In this document: positions 43,589 to 52,495 of the stretch, one piece after another
How positions within the stretch are numbered: the stretch's first letter is position 1
Layout of the letters: every line of letters starts with the position of its first letter
Origin: Erysipelotrichaceae bacterium
Lineage (GTDB): Bacteria; Bacillota_I; Bacilli_A; Erysipelotrichales; Erysipelotrichaceae
Assembly (NCBI GenBank): GCA_013334325.1
Contig: JAAXXT010000004.1
Coordinates: 36,435-100,434 of the forward strand
Length of the DNA stretch: 64,000 nt
Reading direction: 5' to 3'
Program-made: the position numbers and the translations under genes
The notes under the pieces: generated by a model
Told to the model about the DNA's origin: nothing
Seen by the model: the letters and a program-made list of their open reading frames with translations, nothing else
Databases searched by the model: none

Positions 43589-43929
43589 AGATGAAAGATG
43601 CGCTTTTGTTTATGTATGGATTGGGTCTTGTCTTCCTTCTAAGTTCAGCGTATCAGGATTTCCAGTCTTCTAATTTCTGGAGTTTATTTATGGATGTGGA
43701 GTTTATTGGGATCGCTATTTATATGATTTGGTTTTATCCTAAACGGAAGTTAAAACTAAATTCAGATCTATTGATTCTACTACTGTTTCATTTTAGTGTA
43801 TTTACACTAAGCAGTCTCTATCTTCAACAATGGTTGCGATTTACTTTAGGTCTTGCCTTCTGTTTAGGAGTCGTTGGATATTTACGATATCGAAAGAAAC
43901 ATAAGTATAGCTTTTACCTTAAACGTTAA
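43585..43929 (+). CDS. Small membrane protein, function unknown
   Basis: A 114-aa protein with three to four predicted helices and no recognisable motif. Its start (ATG 43585, with another ATG at 43591) overlaps the stop of the FeS membrane gene, so it is the last member of the permease operon. A terminator follows directly. Confidence 0.6.
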   Translation: MKMKDALLFMYGLGLVFLLSSAYQDFQSSNFWSLFMDVEFIGIAIYMIWFYPKRKLKLNSDLLILLLFHFSVFTLSSLYLQQWLRFTLGLAFCLGVVGYLRYRKKHKYSFYLKR

Positions 43930-43931
43930 GT

Positions 43932-43955
43932 AAGCCACACAATTGTGGCTTTTTC
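43932..43955 (+). terminator. Rho-independent terminator
   Basis: AAGCCACA, CAAT, TGTGGCTT, T-run, end of the DUF134/permease operon. Confidence 0.9.
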
Positions 43956-44082
43956 TTAACAATTCAAAAAAGCATGAGACATAATGTCGCCACAATTGAC
44001 CTTTAGTATGAGAGCATAGGCAAACAAAACCTATCAAATTTCACAATCTAAAATGATCTGTGATTGCACTAAGGAGCACTAA

Positions 44083-44448
44083 ATGAAAAAATATGTCGTA
44101 TTACTAAGTTTATTGATGTTGTTAGGAGCATGTACAGCAACTGCTAAACCCAATACTGATCCAGGTACTACTGATCAGACCGGTGGACAAACTGACGGAC
44201 AGACAGGTGGTCAAACAGTAACCGAGTATTCTACAAAAACATTATCCGCATTTAATGGGAAGAATGGCGCAAAAGCTTACATTGCAGTTAGTGGAAAAGT
44301 CTATGATGTCACCAATGTCGCTCAATGGAAAAACGGTGGACATAAAGGTTATACTGCTGGTGTTGATCTAACTGCGGCCTTCGCAAATTCTCCTCATACA
44401 GCTTCCTTACTTGCGACTTTGGAAGTCGTAGGAAGCTTCGTTAAGTAA
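44083..44448 (+). CDS. Cytochrome b5-like lipoprotein
   Basis: A 121-aa lipoprotein. The signal ends in the lipobox LLGAC (Cys about 17), followed by a Gly/Gln/Thr linker with GGQTDGQT-type repeats (about 25-47) and a cytochrome b5-like domain (about 48-121): AYIAVSGKVYDVTNVAQWKNGGHKG..., with His in GGHKGYTAG and in SPHTASLL as the likely heme ligands. It would carry electrons on the outer face of the membrane. AAGGAG precedes the ATG. It stands alone between terminators. Confidence 0.85.
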   Translation: MKKYVVLLSLLMLLGACTATAKPNTDPGTTDQTGGQTDGQTGGQTVTEYSTKTLSAFNGKNGAKAYIAVSGKVYDVTNVAQWKNGGHKGYTAGVDLTAAFANSPHTASLLATLEVVGSFVK

Positions 44449-44460
44449 TACTAGAAATTT

Positions 44461-44486
44461 AGCCATCTCGAAAGAGATGGCTTTTT
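44461..44486 (+). terminator. Rho-independent terminator
   Basis: AGCCATCTC, GAAA, GAGATGGCT, T-run. Confidence 0.92.
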
Positions 44487-44584
44487 ATATTTTGGGATAA
44501 GGTGGTAGTTCTATAATTGATCATATTTATGATTTATGTTGGAAGTTTAAACATGAAAGCGCTTAATTAAAAATAGGGTACGAA

Positions 44585-44628
44585 ATGTGATTAAAGTCAC
44601 ATCATATTGAGAATAGTCGTGGTAAAAT
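44585..44628 (+). promoter_or_regulatory. CRP/FNR-like site and promoter of pflB
   Basis: ATGTGATTAAAGTCACAT (44585-44602) contains TGTGA-N6-TCACA, the CRP/FNR-family consensus. A -10 box TAAAAT (44623-44628) predicts a start at 44635, placing the site centre at exactly -41.5, the class II activator position. No good -35 box is present, which is usual for such promoters. Confidence 0.72.
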
Positions 44629-44651
44629 AATCACGCACTTAGGAGGCCAAT

Positions 44652-46877
44652 ATGCACAAAACATGGGAATCATTCAAAGCTGGAGTGTGGCAAAGCGACA
44701 TCAACGTCGAAGATTTTATAAGCCTAAACTTTACAGTCTATACAGGTGATGATCATTTCTTAGCTCCGATCTCATCCAATACAAAAGCAGTTTGGGAAAG
44801 ATGTGAAGTCTTACTCAAAGAGGAACAACGTTTAGGTGTCCTAGACATTGAGATGGACGCTGTATCAGGCGTCAATAATTTTAAACCAGGTTATATCTTA
44901 AAAGAGAAAGAATCCATCGTAGGACTTCAAACAGATGCCCCTTTAAAACGTATCATCAACCCTTATGGTGGCATCAAACTGGCCTCTAAGATCGTAGAAG
45001 GTTATGGACGTAAGATGAAACCTGAATTTGAGACCTTCTTCAACGATTACTCAAAGACGCATAATCAAGGGGTCTTTGATGCCTATACTCCAGAGATGAA
45101 GAAAGCTCGTCATACTGGGCTTTTGACTGGATTACCGGATGCTTATGGACGAGGAAGAATCATTGGAGATTATCGTAGAGTTGCTTTGTATGGGATAGAT
45201 CATTTGATTGAATCTAAGAAACTAGATCTTAGTTTTATAACCGAGATTAACGATGTAACCATTCAATTACGTGAAGAAGTCAGTGATCAGATCCGAGCTT
45301 TAAAAGACATGAAGAAAATGGCTTTAAGCTATGGATTTGATATTTCTTTACCTGCTTCTACTGCTCAAGAAGCGGTACAGTGGTTATATTTTGCGTACTT
45401 GGCTGCCGTTAAAGAAAACAATGGGGCTGCGATGTCTTTAGGAAGAACATCCTCTTTCTTAGACATCTATATCGAAAGAGATCTAGAAAGTGGTCTGATC
45501 ACAGAAGAACAAGCTCAAGATCTTATCGATCAGTTCATCATTAAACTGAGATTGGTTCGTCATTTACGTTCACCTGAATACGATGAATTGTTTGCGGGAG
45601 ATCCTACTTGGGTCACTGAATCTATCGGAGGCGTTGCCTTTGATGGAAGACCTTTGGTGACAAAGAACTCTTTCCGTTATCTTCATTCACTCACCAATTT
45701 AGGACCTGCGCCTGAACCTAATATGACCATCTTGTGGTCTGAAAAATTACCTGAATCGTTTAAACAATACTGTGCCAAGATGTCTATTGAGACTGGTGCC
45801 ATTCAATATGAGAATGATGATTTGATGTCTCCTTTATATCGCAATGATTATGCGATTGCGTGCTGTGTCAGTGCGATGGAAGTAGGTAAACAGATCCAGT
45901 ACTTTGGGGCGAGAACTAATCTTGCGAAAGCTTTACTTTACGCCATCAATGGAGGCTATGATGAGATCTACAACGAGAAGATCATCGATGGGATCCCTGT
46001 CATAAACGATGAGATCCTAGACTATGAGAAAGTCATGGAGCTTTATATCTTGACCTTAAAGAAAGTATCTGCGCTTTATGTAGATACGATGAACATCATC
46101 CATTATATGCATGATAAATACGCCTATGAGAAGAGTATGTTTGCCCTACATGATACGCATGTTACACGTTTAATGGCCTTTGGAGCTGCAGGATTATCTG
46201 TCGTTGCGGATTCTTTATCTGCGATCAAATATGCGAAAGTTAAACCGATTCGTAATGAATTTGGGATCGCAACGGATTTTGAGATCGTAGGAGACTTCCC
46301 TAAGTTTGGGAATGATGATAATCGTGTTGATGATATCGCAGTAGAACTCGTTACAATGTTTTCAGGGATGCTGAAAGAACACCCGCTTCATCGAGAAGCT
46401 GTCCATACCTTGTCTATCTTAACGATTACTTCTAATGTGGTCTATGGATTAAAGACAGGAACGACTCCTGATGGGCGTAAGAAGGGTGAACCTTTCGCAC
46501 CTGGAGCCAATCCAATGCATGGACGTGATAAGAGTGGTGCTTTGGCTTCACTTAACTCAGTGGCTAAGATCCCTTATGGGGACATCTGTCAAGATGGGGT
46601 CTCCAATACGTTCTCTATCTTACCTGAAACTTTAGGTAAGACACAGAAGGAACAAGTCATCAATACGGTATCTATATTAGAAGGCTACTTCGCTCAAAAG
46701 GCACATCATTTAAACGTCAATGTCTATTCAAGAGATGTCTTAGAGAAAGCCATGGCTCATCCTGAACTCTATCCTAACCTCACCATCCGTGTCTCCGGCT
46801 ATGCGGTTCACTTCCATCGCTTAACGAGAGCTCAACAATTGGAAGTGCTCAATAGGACCTTCCATGAGTCAATCTAA
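44652..46877 (+). CDS. pflB: Pyruvate formate-lyase
   Basis: Formate C-acetyltransferase of 741 aa, a glycyl-radical enzyme that splits pyruvate and CoA into acetyl-CoA and formate without oxygen. The catalytic Cys pair is in [12 protein letters not shown] and the glycyl-radical loop is RVSGYAVHF near the C-terminus. Length is normal. AGGAGG precedes the ATG. The activase gene overlaps its end by 14 bases. A CRP/FNR-like operator at -41.5 suggests activation under anaerobic or starved conditions. It is the strongest sign that the organism ferments. Confidence 0.98.
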   Translation: MHKTWESFKAGVWQSDINVEDFISLNFTVYTGDDHFLAPISSNTKAVWERCEVLLKEEQRLGVLDIEMDAVSGVNNFKPGYILKEKESIVGLQTDAPLKRIINPYGGIKLASKIVEGYGRKMKPEFETFFNDYSKTHNQGVFDAYTPEMKKARHTGLLTGLPDAYGRGRIIGDYRRVALYGIDHLIESKKLDLSFITEINDVTIQLREEVSDQIRALKDMKKMALSYGFDISLPASTAQEAVQWLYFAYLAAVKENNGAAMSLGRTSSFLDIYIERDLESGLITEEQAQDLIDQFIIKLRLVRHLRSPEYDELFAGDPTWVTESIGGVAFDGRPLVTKNSFRYLHSLTNLGPAPEPNMTILWSEKLPESFKQYCAKMSIETGAIQYENDDLMSPLYRNDYAIACCVSAMEVGKQIQYFGARTNLAKALLYAINGGYDEIYNEKIIDGIPVINDEILDYEKVMELYILTLKKVSALYVDTMNIIHYMHDKYAYEKSMFALHDTHVTRLMAFGAAGLSVVADSLSAIKYAKVKPIRNEFGIATDFEIVGDFPKFGNDDNRVDDIAVELVTMFSGMLKEHPLHREAVHTLSILTITSNVVYGLKTGTTPDGRKKGEPFAPGANPMHGRDKSGALASLNSVAKIPYGDICQDGVSNTFSILPETLGKTQKEQVINTVSILEGYFAQKAHHLNVNVYSRDVLEKAMAHPELYPNLTIRVSGYAVHFHRLTRAQQLEVLNRTFHESI

Positions 46878-47607
46878 TTTAGGTTACATCAGTAAAATAG
46901 AACCTTTTGGGACCTTCGATGGGCCAGGGATACGATCGATCATTTTCCTTTCGGGTTGTCCTTTAAGATGTGTGTATTGTCATAACCCTGAGACTTGGCA
47001 AGCCCACATTGGGAATCGTTATACAGCCGCTGAATTGACAGAAATGGCACTTAAAAATAAGCCTTATTACGGTAGTAATGGAGGGGTAACCTTTAGTGGA
47101 GGTGAACCTCTCAATCAACCAGAGTTTCTTCTAGAATGTTTAAAATCGCTAAAAGCTGTAGGGATTCATACTGCATTAGATACTTCAGGATATTCATTAT
47201 CTCCACTACTTCCTGAAATATTAGAGTATACAGATCTGATCATCTACGATCTAAAAGCCGCAGATGGTGCTTTATATGAGAAGATCACTTCTAGAAAAAT
47301 GGACGTGACTGAAAGATTCTTAGATCTAGCACAGAAACAAGGTACGCCTTTATGGATAAGACAAGTCTTGGTGCCTCATCTAAACGACAACCAAGTCAAT
47401 CTCTTAGTGACTGCCCAACGCATCGCGAAATTGAAGAACGTAGAAAAAATAGAGATCTTGCCTTATCATACTCTAGGCAAATCAAAATATGAAACTTTAG
47501 AGTATGATTATCCTTTAGGGAATACCCCAGCCATGTCGATGAGTGAAGGCCAGAAGTGGCAAGACCAACTCATCGATCTTATCTCAAGAATAAAGTCCTC
47601 TGAATGA
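46864..47607 (+). CDS. pflA: Pyruvate formate-lyase activating enzyme
   Basis: Radical SAM enzyme of 247 aa that installs the glycyl radical in PflB. The cluster motif reads [14 protein letters not shown] (CX3CX2C), followed by [13 protein letters not shown] for SAM binding. The start at 46864 lies within pflB (14-base overlap), so production is coupled. The stop lies inside the loop of a terminator hairpin. Confidence 0.96.
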   Translation: MSQSNLGYISKIEPFGTFDGPGIRSIIFLSGCPLRCVYCHNPETWQAHIGNRYTAAELTEMALKNKPYYGSNGGVTFSGGEPLNQPEFLLECLKSLKAVGIHTALDTSGYSLSPLLPEILEYTDLIIYDLKAADGALYEKITSRKMDVTERFLDLAQKQGTPLWIRQVLVPHLNDNQVNLLVTAQRIAKLKNVEKIEILPYHTLGKSKYETLEYDYPLGNTPAMSMSEGQKWQDQLIDLISRIKSSE

Positions 47608-47620
47608 TCAGAGGACTTTT
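47594..47620. terminator. Terminator overlapping the pflA stop
   Basis: AGTCCTCTGA, ATGA, TCAGAGGACT, T-run. It also serves the convergent HD-domain gene. Confidence 0.85.
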
Positions 47621-48302
47621 AGTATAACTTTAGTTCTCTTGCGAAATCACTATCTTCTTCGTTGGCCTCTTCTAAGAATTTTAATAGATATGTCTTCATA
47701 AACTCATGACGTTCTTTCCCGATTTCATTGGCTAAGGCTGTATTGTAGTTCCCGTTTAATTTAAGTAATTTCTCATAGAAATGATTAAGACTTGCGGTAG
47801 GAAGATCCTTGTTTTTATAGTCTTCAGAACTTAGTTGAGATCTAAATTTAAGTTCAGGATTGAAGATTTCTCGATGATGCGATCCACCATAAGCGAATGT
47901 TCTTGCGATACCTATCGCACCTACGGCGTCTAAACGATCCGCATCTTGAACGATCATCCCTTCTCTGGTGCTCATAGGACGATGAACTTTTCCTTTAAAA
48001 GATAGGGTAGATATGATCTCAACGACTTGATCGATAAGATCCTTGGATGCGTTATTTTTAGAGAGCCAATCATATGCAGCTTGTGGTCCAGCTGCCTCAT
48101 CGCCAGAAAGTTTATAGTCTAAGATATCATGAAGAGTGCTCGCTAGAATGATGACTTCTTCGTTTAGTGGATCCTTCTCAGCCTTAGCTAACCTAAGAGC
48201 CATCTCACATACACGTTGTGTATGCCACCAATCATGACCGGTAGATTCTTGACTCATTAAGTTTTTGACGTAGATTCTTGTTTTCTCAATCAGATTTTCC
48301 AT
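47619..48302 (-). CDS. HD-domain phosphohydrolase (YpgQ-like)
   Basis: A 227-aa metal-dependent phosphohydrolase. The HD motif pieces are HDWWHTQRV (first His), STLHDILDYK (HD pair) and VQDADRLDAVGAIGIARTF (final Asp). The pattern fits the YpgQ/YedJ group, which removes pyrophosphate from nucleoside triphosphates or acts on related nucleotides. AAGAGG precedes the ATG. A single-gene unit convergent with pfl. Confidence 0.88.
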   Translation of the reverse strand: MENLIEKTRIYVKNLMSQESTGHDWWHTQRVCEMALRLAKAEKDPLNEEVIILASTLHDILDYKLSGDEAAGPQAAYDWLSKNNASKDLIDQVVEIISTLSFKGKVHRPMSTREGMIVQDADRLDAVGAIGIARTFAYGGSHHREIFNPELKFRSQLSSEDYKNKDLPTASLNHFYEKLLKLNGNYNTALANEIGKERHEFMKTYLLKFLEEANEEDSDFARELKLY

Positions 48303-48448
48303 TAGATATCCTCTTAGTATTCATTATAAGTTATTAGTTGAAAGCTTGCTTAGAGAAGTGAAATTGAATAGGCGTGAACATCCTATTGAGTGTTTAGAAT
48401 ATGATATGATGAACCTAAAGTAACAGAAGTTTAAGTGAAAGGATATTT

Positions 48449-49327
48449 ATGAAAACCATCGCAACATTTTCCATCGTCGCTCGTGATCCACTAACTGGGG
48501 AGATCGGGATCGCTGTCTCATCTAAGTTTTTAGCTGTAGGTTCCGCTGTCCCTTGGGCTAGAGCGAATGTAGGTGCGATTGCGACCCAAGCTTTAGCGAA
48601 TCTGGAATTTGGTCCTGTAGGACTTGATCTACTTCAAAAAGGATATTCAGCGCAGAAAGTCTGCGATTCTCTTAAAGCACGAGATCCTCATATTGAAGAT
48701 AGACAATTTGGGATCGTAGATTCTAAAGGAAGATCTGCCACCTTTACAGGAAAGAATTGTTTTGATTATGCGGGAGGTATCGCAGAAGAGAACTTAGCCT
48801 GTCAAGGTAATATCCTTGTAGGAAAAGACACGGTAAATGCTTTGGCGAAGACATTTAAATCCACACAAGGTTCACTTGCGTATCGTTTGGTTAAAGCGCT
48901 AGAAGCAGCTCAAGAAGCTGGTGGTGATAAACGAGGAAGACAATCCGCAGCTTTGTTGGTGGTCAAAGCCAATGGAAGCTATGGGGGATACAATGATCGC
49001 TACATCGATCTAAGAGTCGATGATGATCCTCAACCCATCAAGAAATTAATGGCTCTGCTACATCTACATCAGATGTATTTCAATAAGACAGAAGAGGAAG
49101 ATAAACTTACGATTGATTCAAAAATCGCCCTTAAGATCCAAGAAGCTCTTAAAAGCTTAGGCTATTATAAAGGACAACTCAATGGGGAATACAATGAACA
49201 GACTAGAAAAGCATTCGATAATTTCTGTGGTTGGGAAAACTTTGAGGAAAGAGTAAACGAAGGATTGATCGTTGATAAGAATGTGTTGGATGTGCTTTTA
49301 AAGAAAGCTAAGAGCACACTTAAATAA
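48449..49327 (+). CDS. DUF1028 protein with peptidoglycan-binding-like tail
   Basis: A 292-aa protein. Residues 1-220 are DUF1028, an Ntn-hydrolase-like fold beginning MKTIATFSIVARDPLTGEIG and containing GSAVPWARANVGAIATQA. The tail (about 230-290; IALKIQEALKSLGYYKGQLN, then TRKAFDNFCGWENFEER) resembles the putative peptidoglycan-binding domain often attached to DUF1028. No signal peptide is seen, so the tail may not meet cell wall. The reaction is unknown. AAAGGA precedes the ATG. Confidence 0.85.
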   Translation: MKTIATFSIVARDPLTGEIGIAVSSKFLAVGSAVPWARANVGAIATQALANLEFGPVGLDLLQKGYSAQKVCDSLKARDPHIEDRQFGIVDSKGRSATFTGKNCFDYAGGIAEENLACQGNILVGKDTVNALAKTFKSTQGSLAYRLVKALEAAQEAGGDKRGRQSAALLVVKANGSYGGYNDRYIDLRVDDDPQPIKKLMALLHLHQMYFNKTEEEDKLTIDSKIALKIQEALKSLGYYKGQLNGEYNEQTRKAFDNFCGWENFEERVNEGLIVDKNVLDVLLKKAKSTLK

Positions 49328-49381
49328 ACCAAACATAGTACACTTAAGGGTATAATTTTATAAAGATCTAAAGGAGAAGGT

Positions 49382-49999
49382 ATGTTGATCATTGAGGGAG
49401 TAGTAGGGGTAGGGAAGAGTTCGCTAATGAATTATTTGGTTGAGGAAGGATTTACTCCTTTTCCTGAACCTGTCGTTAATAATCCAATCTTAGATCGTTT
49501 CTATTATGATCGTAAACGATATGCTTTTCCTTTACAGGTCTTCTTTTTAGCGAAAAGATTTGAGCACTTAACAGCTGCTGCCCAAGTAGAAGATGCGGTC
49601 ATGGATCGTAGTATCTATGGGGATGGGATCTTTGCGGCTATGCATAAAGAAACTAAGACGATGGAAGCTGAAGAGTATGGTGTCTATGAACAACTCTATA
49701 AGGTCATGATCGATGAAGTCAAAAAACCTGATCTCTTGGTGTATCTACAAGTGAGTGTCGATGTGGCGATGAAACGTATCCAAAAAAGAGGTCGAGATTT
49801 TGAACAATCCGTTGAACGTTCTTACTGGGAAAAGCTTAATCAAAAATATGAAGAATATTTCTCAACTTATGATCAATCACCTATCTTGATCATCAATGTA
49901 GACCATCTAGATTTTGAAAGTTCAGTTGATGATCGACTCTATATTCTTATGAGAATCAAAGAAACACTTGAGAAACTCAAACATAAGAATCCTAACTAA
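49382..49999 (+). CDS. Deoxynucleoside kinase
   Basis: A 205-aa kinase of the dAK/dGK type that phosphorylates a deoxynucleoside in salvage. The P-loop is GVVGVGKSS (residues 5-13) and the DRS motif appears as VMDRSIYGDGIFA; the LID region RIQKRGRDFEQ fits the family. AAAGGAG precedes the ATG. Sugar and base preference cannot be read from sequence by eye. A terminator follows. Confidence 0.92.
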   Translation: MLIIEGVVGVGKSSLMNYLVEEGFTPFPEPVVNNPILDRFYYDRKRYAFPLQVFFLAKRFEHLTAAAQVEDAVMDRSIYGDGIFAAMHKETKTMEAEEYGVYEQLYKVMIDEVKKPDLLVYLQVSVDVAMKRIQKRGRDFEQSVERSYWEKLNQKYEEYFSTYDQSPILIINVDHLDFESSVDDRLYILMRIKETLEKLKHKNPN

Positions 50000-50012
50000 G
50001 GATTCTTTTTAT
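49985..50012 (+). terminator. Rho-independent terminator
   Basis: AAGAATCC, TAACTAA, GGATTCTT and T-run, overlapping the end of the kinase gene. Confidence 0.85.
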
Positions 50013-50083
50013 CGAGAACGATTGATTATTCATAGCTGTTTCTTGAAGTGATACAATAGAGAAGAAGAAAGAGGATAAAAATA

Positions 50084-50371
50084 ATGAAAAACAAAATTCT
50101 ATTTCTAGTGGTGAGTCTCTTTGTCTTAGTTGCCTTATCAGGATGTATTCCAGGAGATGCGACTTCATCAGTAGCCCATCCAGCTGGTTTCTTCTGGGGT
50201 ATCTGGCATGGTTGGCTAGCACCTCTTACCTTGATCATCAGTATTTTCGATAAGAATATCCATATCTATGAAGTCGCCAATTCTGGTTTCTGGTATGACT
50301 TAGGTTATTATATGGCCATCATAAGTGGTTTTGGTGGTTTATCATTTTATCGCAAGAAACACAGAAATTAA
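50084..50371 (+). CDS. Small lipoprotein/membrane protein
   Basis: A 95-aa protein with a lipobox-like LSGC (Cys about 21) after a hydrophobic start, then a Trp-rich segment (FFWGIWHGWLAP) and one or two membrane helices ending in basic residues. It resembles small conserved membrane proteins of unknown function. AGAGG precedes the ATG. The DUF2804 gene follows within 13 bases. Confidence 0.75.
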   Translation: MKNKILFLVVSLFVLVALSGCIPGDATSSVAHPAGFFWGIWHGWLAPLTLIISIFDKNIHIYEVANSGFWYDLGYYMAIISGFGGLSFYRKKHRN

Positions 50372-50383
50372 ATTGAGTTCCAT

Positions 50384-51412
50384 ATGCAACACGAAATATT
50401 AAAATCAACACCTTTGCTGGATAAAGAAGGTAATATTTTTGAACCTGGTTACGCAAAGACACTACTACCCATTTATAAAAGAAGTGATATAAAAGCCAAT
50501 GGTTTAAGAATCAAAGAATGGGATTATTATTTCGCAGGAAATAACCATTTTGGGATCGCACTTACGGTAGCGGATAATTCCTATATGGGCTTAGATTCTA
50601 TTACTTTCTTTAATTTCGATGATAAGACAGAGATCACATCGAGCTTTATGAAGTTCTTTACCTTTGGGAAGAAGAATTTGCCTTCGTCTTCCTCAAAAGG
50701 AAACATAAGAGTCGTTGATAAAAAATACATCATCGAGTTTACTTTAAAAGACAATCAACGTTTATTGGATTTTAAAGTAGAAAACTTTACTGAAGGTCAG
50801 CCCTTGATTGGGAGACTTATATTAAGCAGTGCTCCTCAAGAATCTATGGTGATCGCGACACCTTTTGATAAACCAAAACATTTTTACTTCAATCAGAAAA
50901 TCAATTGTATGAGAGTAGAAGGAACAGTAACGATGGCAGGGAAACCTTATGTGTTTACACCTGAGAGTTCCTTTGCGGTATTAGATTGGGGAAGAGGCGT
51001 ATGGACCTATAAGAACACCTGGTATTGGGGAAGTGCATCAGGTGTCGTGGATGGCTTTAGTTTTGGATTCAATATCGGATATGGTTTTGGGAATACAAGT
51101 GCCGCAACAGAAAACATGTTGATCTATAATGGAAAAGCTCATAAGCTTTCCGCAGTTACTTTTAATATTCCACTGAAAGATGGGAAAGAAGATTATCTAA
51201 AGACATGGACCTTTAGTAGTGATGATGGAAGGTTTGAGATGAGCTTTGAACCTATTCTAGATCGTTTCTCAAAGACCTCCCTTTTGATTTTAGAATCTGA
51301 TCAACATCAAGTCTTTGGGAAGTTTAGTGGAACAGCAATCTTAGATGATGGGAAAAAGATCATCATCAAAGATTTCTTAGGATTTGCCGAAAAAGTCGCC
51401 AACAAGTGGTAA
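50384..51412 (+). CDS. DUF2804 protein
   Basis: A 342-aa protein with the DUF2804 pattern: an early LKSTPLLDKEGNIFEPGYAK, a middle KEWDYYFAGNNHFGIALTV, and near the C-terminal half VLDWGRGVWTYKNTWYWGSA and FGFNIGYGFGN. No membrane or signal segment. Biochemical function is unknown; the fold is expected to be beta-rich. No strong ribosome site is seen, so it may be translated by coupling with the gene 13 bases upstream. Confidence 0.88.
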   Translation: MQHEILKSTPLLDKEGNIFEPGYAKTLLPIYKRSDIKANGLRIKEWDYYFAGNNHFGIALTVADNSYMGLDSITFFNFDDKTEITSSFMKFFTFGKKNLPSSSSKGNIRVVDKKYIIEFTLKDNQRLLDFKVENFTEGQPLIGRLILSSAPQESMVIATPFDKPKHFYFNQKINCMRVEGTVTMAGKPYVFTPESSFAVLDWGRGVWTYKNTWYWGSASGVVDGFSFGFNIGYGFGNTSAATENMLIYNGKAHKLSAVTFNIPLKDGKEDYLKTWTFSSDDGRFEMSFEPILDRFSKTSLLILESDQHQVFGKFSGTAILDDGKKIIIKDFLGFAEKVANKW

Positions 51413-51428
51413 ACAAGGAAAGTTTATT

Positions 51429-52286
51429 ATGAACATTCTAGATCATAATAAGATCAACTTCTTAGCTTTAGAGAACGCCATCTCAAAACCACATGCGTAT
51501 CAGAAATCAACGGTTCCGTTTTGGGATGATCCGTATATTTCTACACAGATGTTGAATTTTCATTTGGATCCTGAAGTAGAAGCTGCCAGTAAAAAAGCAG
51601 AAACCATTTTAGCTGAAACAGCTTTTATTGAAGAAACAGTTAAATTGGATAAAACAAAAGCAGTGATCGACTTAGGATGTGGACCTGGACTTTACGTAAA
51701 TGAATTCGCAAAGAAAGCAGGATCTGTACTAGGGATTGATCTTTCACAGAATTCCTTAGATTATGCATCTAAAACGATTCTTCCTCAACATAAGAATGTC
51801 TCCTTTATTAAAATGAACTATCTAGATCTACAAGAAGAATCTCGTTTTGATTTAGCTACATTAATTTATTATGATTTTGGAGCGTTGAATCTACAAGAAC
51901 AAGCTAAGCTATTAGATAATGTTCATCGTGTATTAAAAAAAGATGGAATCTTTGTCTTGGATGTATTAACGGATCAAGCAAGACAAGTAGAGTCCATCGA
52001 TGTGAAATTTCATCAAAAAGGATTTTGGAGTCCTGAACCTTATATGGAAATACATCGTAAGCTTATCTATAAAGATCCTTTGATAAGAGCAGATCAATAT
52101 ACCATTATGGATGAAGCAGGACATGTTCGTATCATACGCAACTATGATCGCTTGTTTACGATGAGTGAGATAACCAATCTTATCATTGAACATGGATTTA
52201 GAATAACTGGTTTATATCGTAATCTACAAGGGGATCCTTGGAACACGAGTTCTACGACGATGGGTTTGTTCGCTCAGAAAATATAA
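51429..52286 (+). CDS. Class I SAM-dependent methyltransferase
   Basis: A 285-aa methyltransferase. Motif I reads VIDLGCGPGLYVNEFA (about 88), followed by LGIDLSQNSLDYA and a Rossmann order typical of class I enzymes. ATG 51429 after AAGGAAAG is preferred to an upstream in-frame start at 51384 that lies inside the DUF2804 gene. The substrate is not evident from motifs or neighbours. Confidence 0.88.
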   Translation: MNILDHNKINFLALENAISKPHAYQKSTVPFWDDPYISTQMLNFHLDPEVEAASKKAETILAETAFIEETVKLDKTKAVIDLGCGPGLYVNEFAKKAGSVLGIDLSQNSLDYASKTILPQHKNVSFIKMNYLDLQEESRFDLATLIYYDFGALNLQEQAKLLDNVHRVLKKDGIFVLDVLTDQARQVESIDVKFHQKGFWSPEPYMEIHRKLIYKDPLIRADQYTIMDEAGHVRIIRNYDRLFTMSEITNLIIEHGFRITGLYRNLQGDPWNTSSTTMGLFAQKI

Positions 52287-52338
52287 ATTATTGAGCAAAT
52301 AGTTTTTCAAAATGAAGATCTTATGATAATCTTTGTCT

Positions 52339-52452
52339 ATGAACAAAACGCCAAAACAAAAGTTAGCCGACGTCTTGCTGTATCTTATAGGAATCATAGG
52401 AGTATCTAAAATACTACTTACATATCATGTCATCAGCTCTTCATTGATTTAA
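52339..52452 (+). CDS. Possible 37-aa small membrane peptide
   Basis: ATG 52339 opens a frame of 37 codons with one hydrophobic helix (LLYLIGIIGVSKILL), a basic start (MNKTPKQK) and a terminator shortly after. No ribosome site is visible; TATGATAAT (52322-52330) just before the ATG might be a -10 box, in which case the message would be nearly leaderless. Tentative. Confidence 0.3.
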   Translation: MNKTPKQKLADVLLYLIGIIGVSKILLTYHVISSSLI

Positions 52453-52468
52453 TGAAACTAGCTTAAAC

Positions 52469-52495
52469 AAAGCAATCCAATTGGATTGCTTTTTA
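52469..52495. terminator. Bidirectional terminator
   Basis: AAAGCAATCC, AATT, GGATTGCTTT, T-run, before the convergent esterase gene. Confidence 0.88.

Noticed and set aside
46572..46592. GGGGACATCTGTC inside pflB, resembling the RAYT inverted repeat
   Set aside because: Only the first eight bases match (GGGGACAT); it encodes conserved residues of pyruvate formate-lyase and has no partner repeat nearby.
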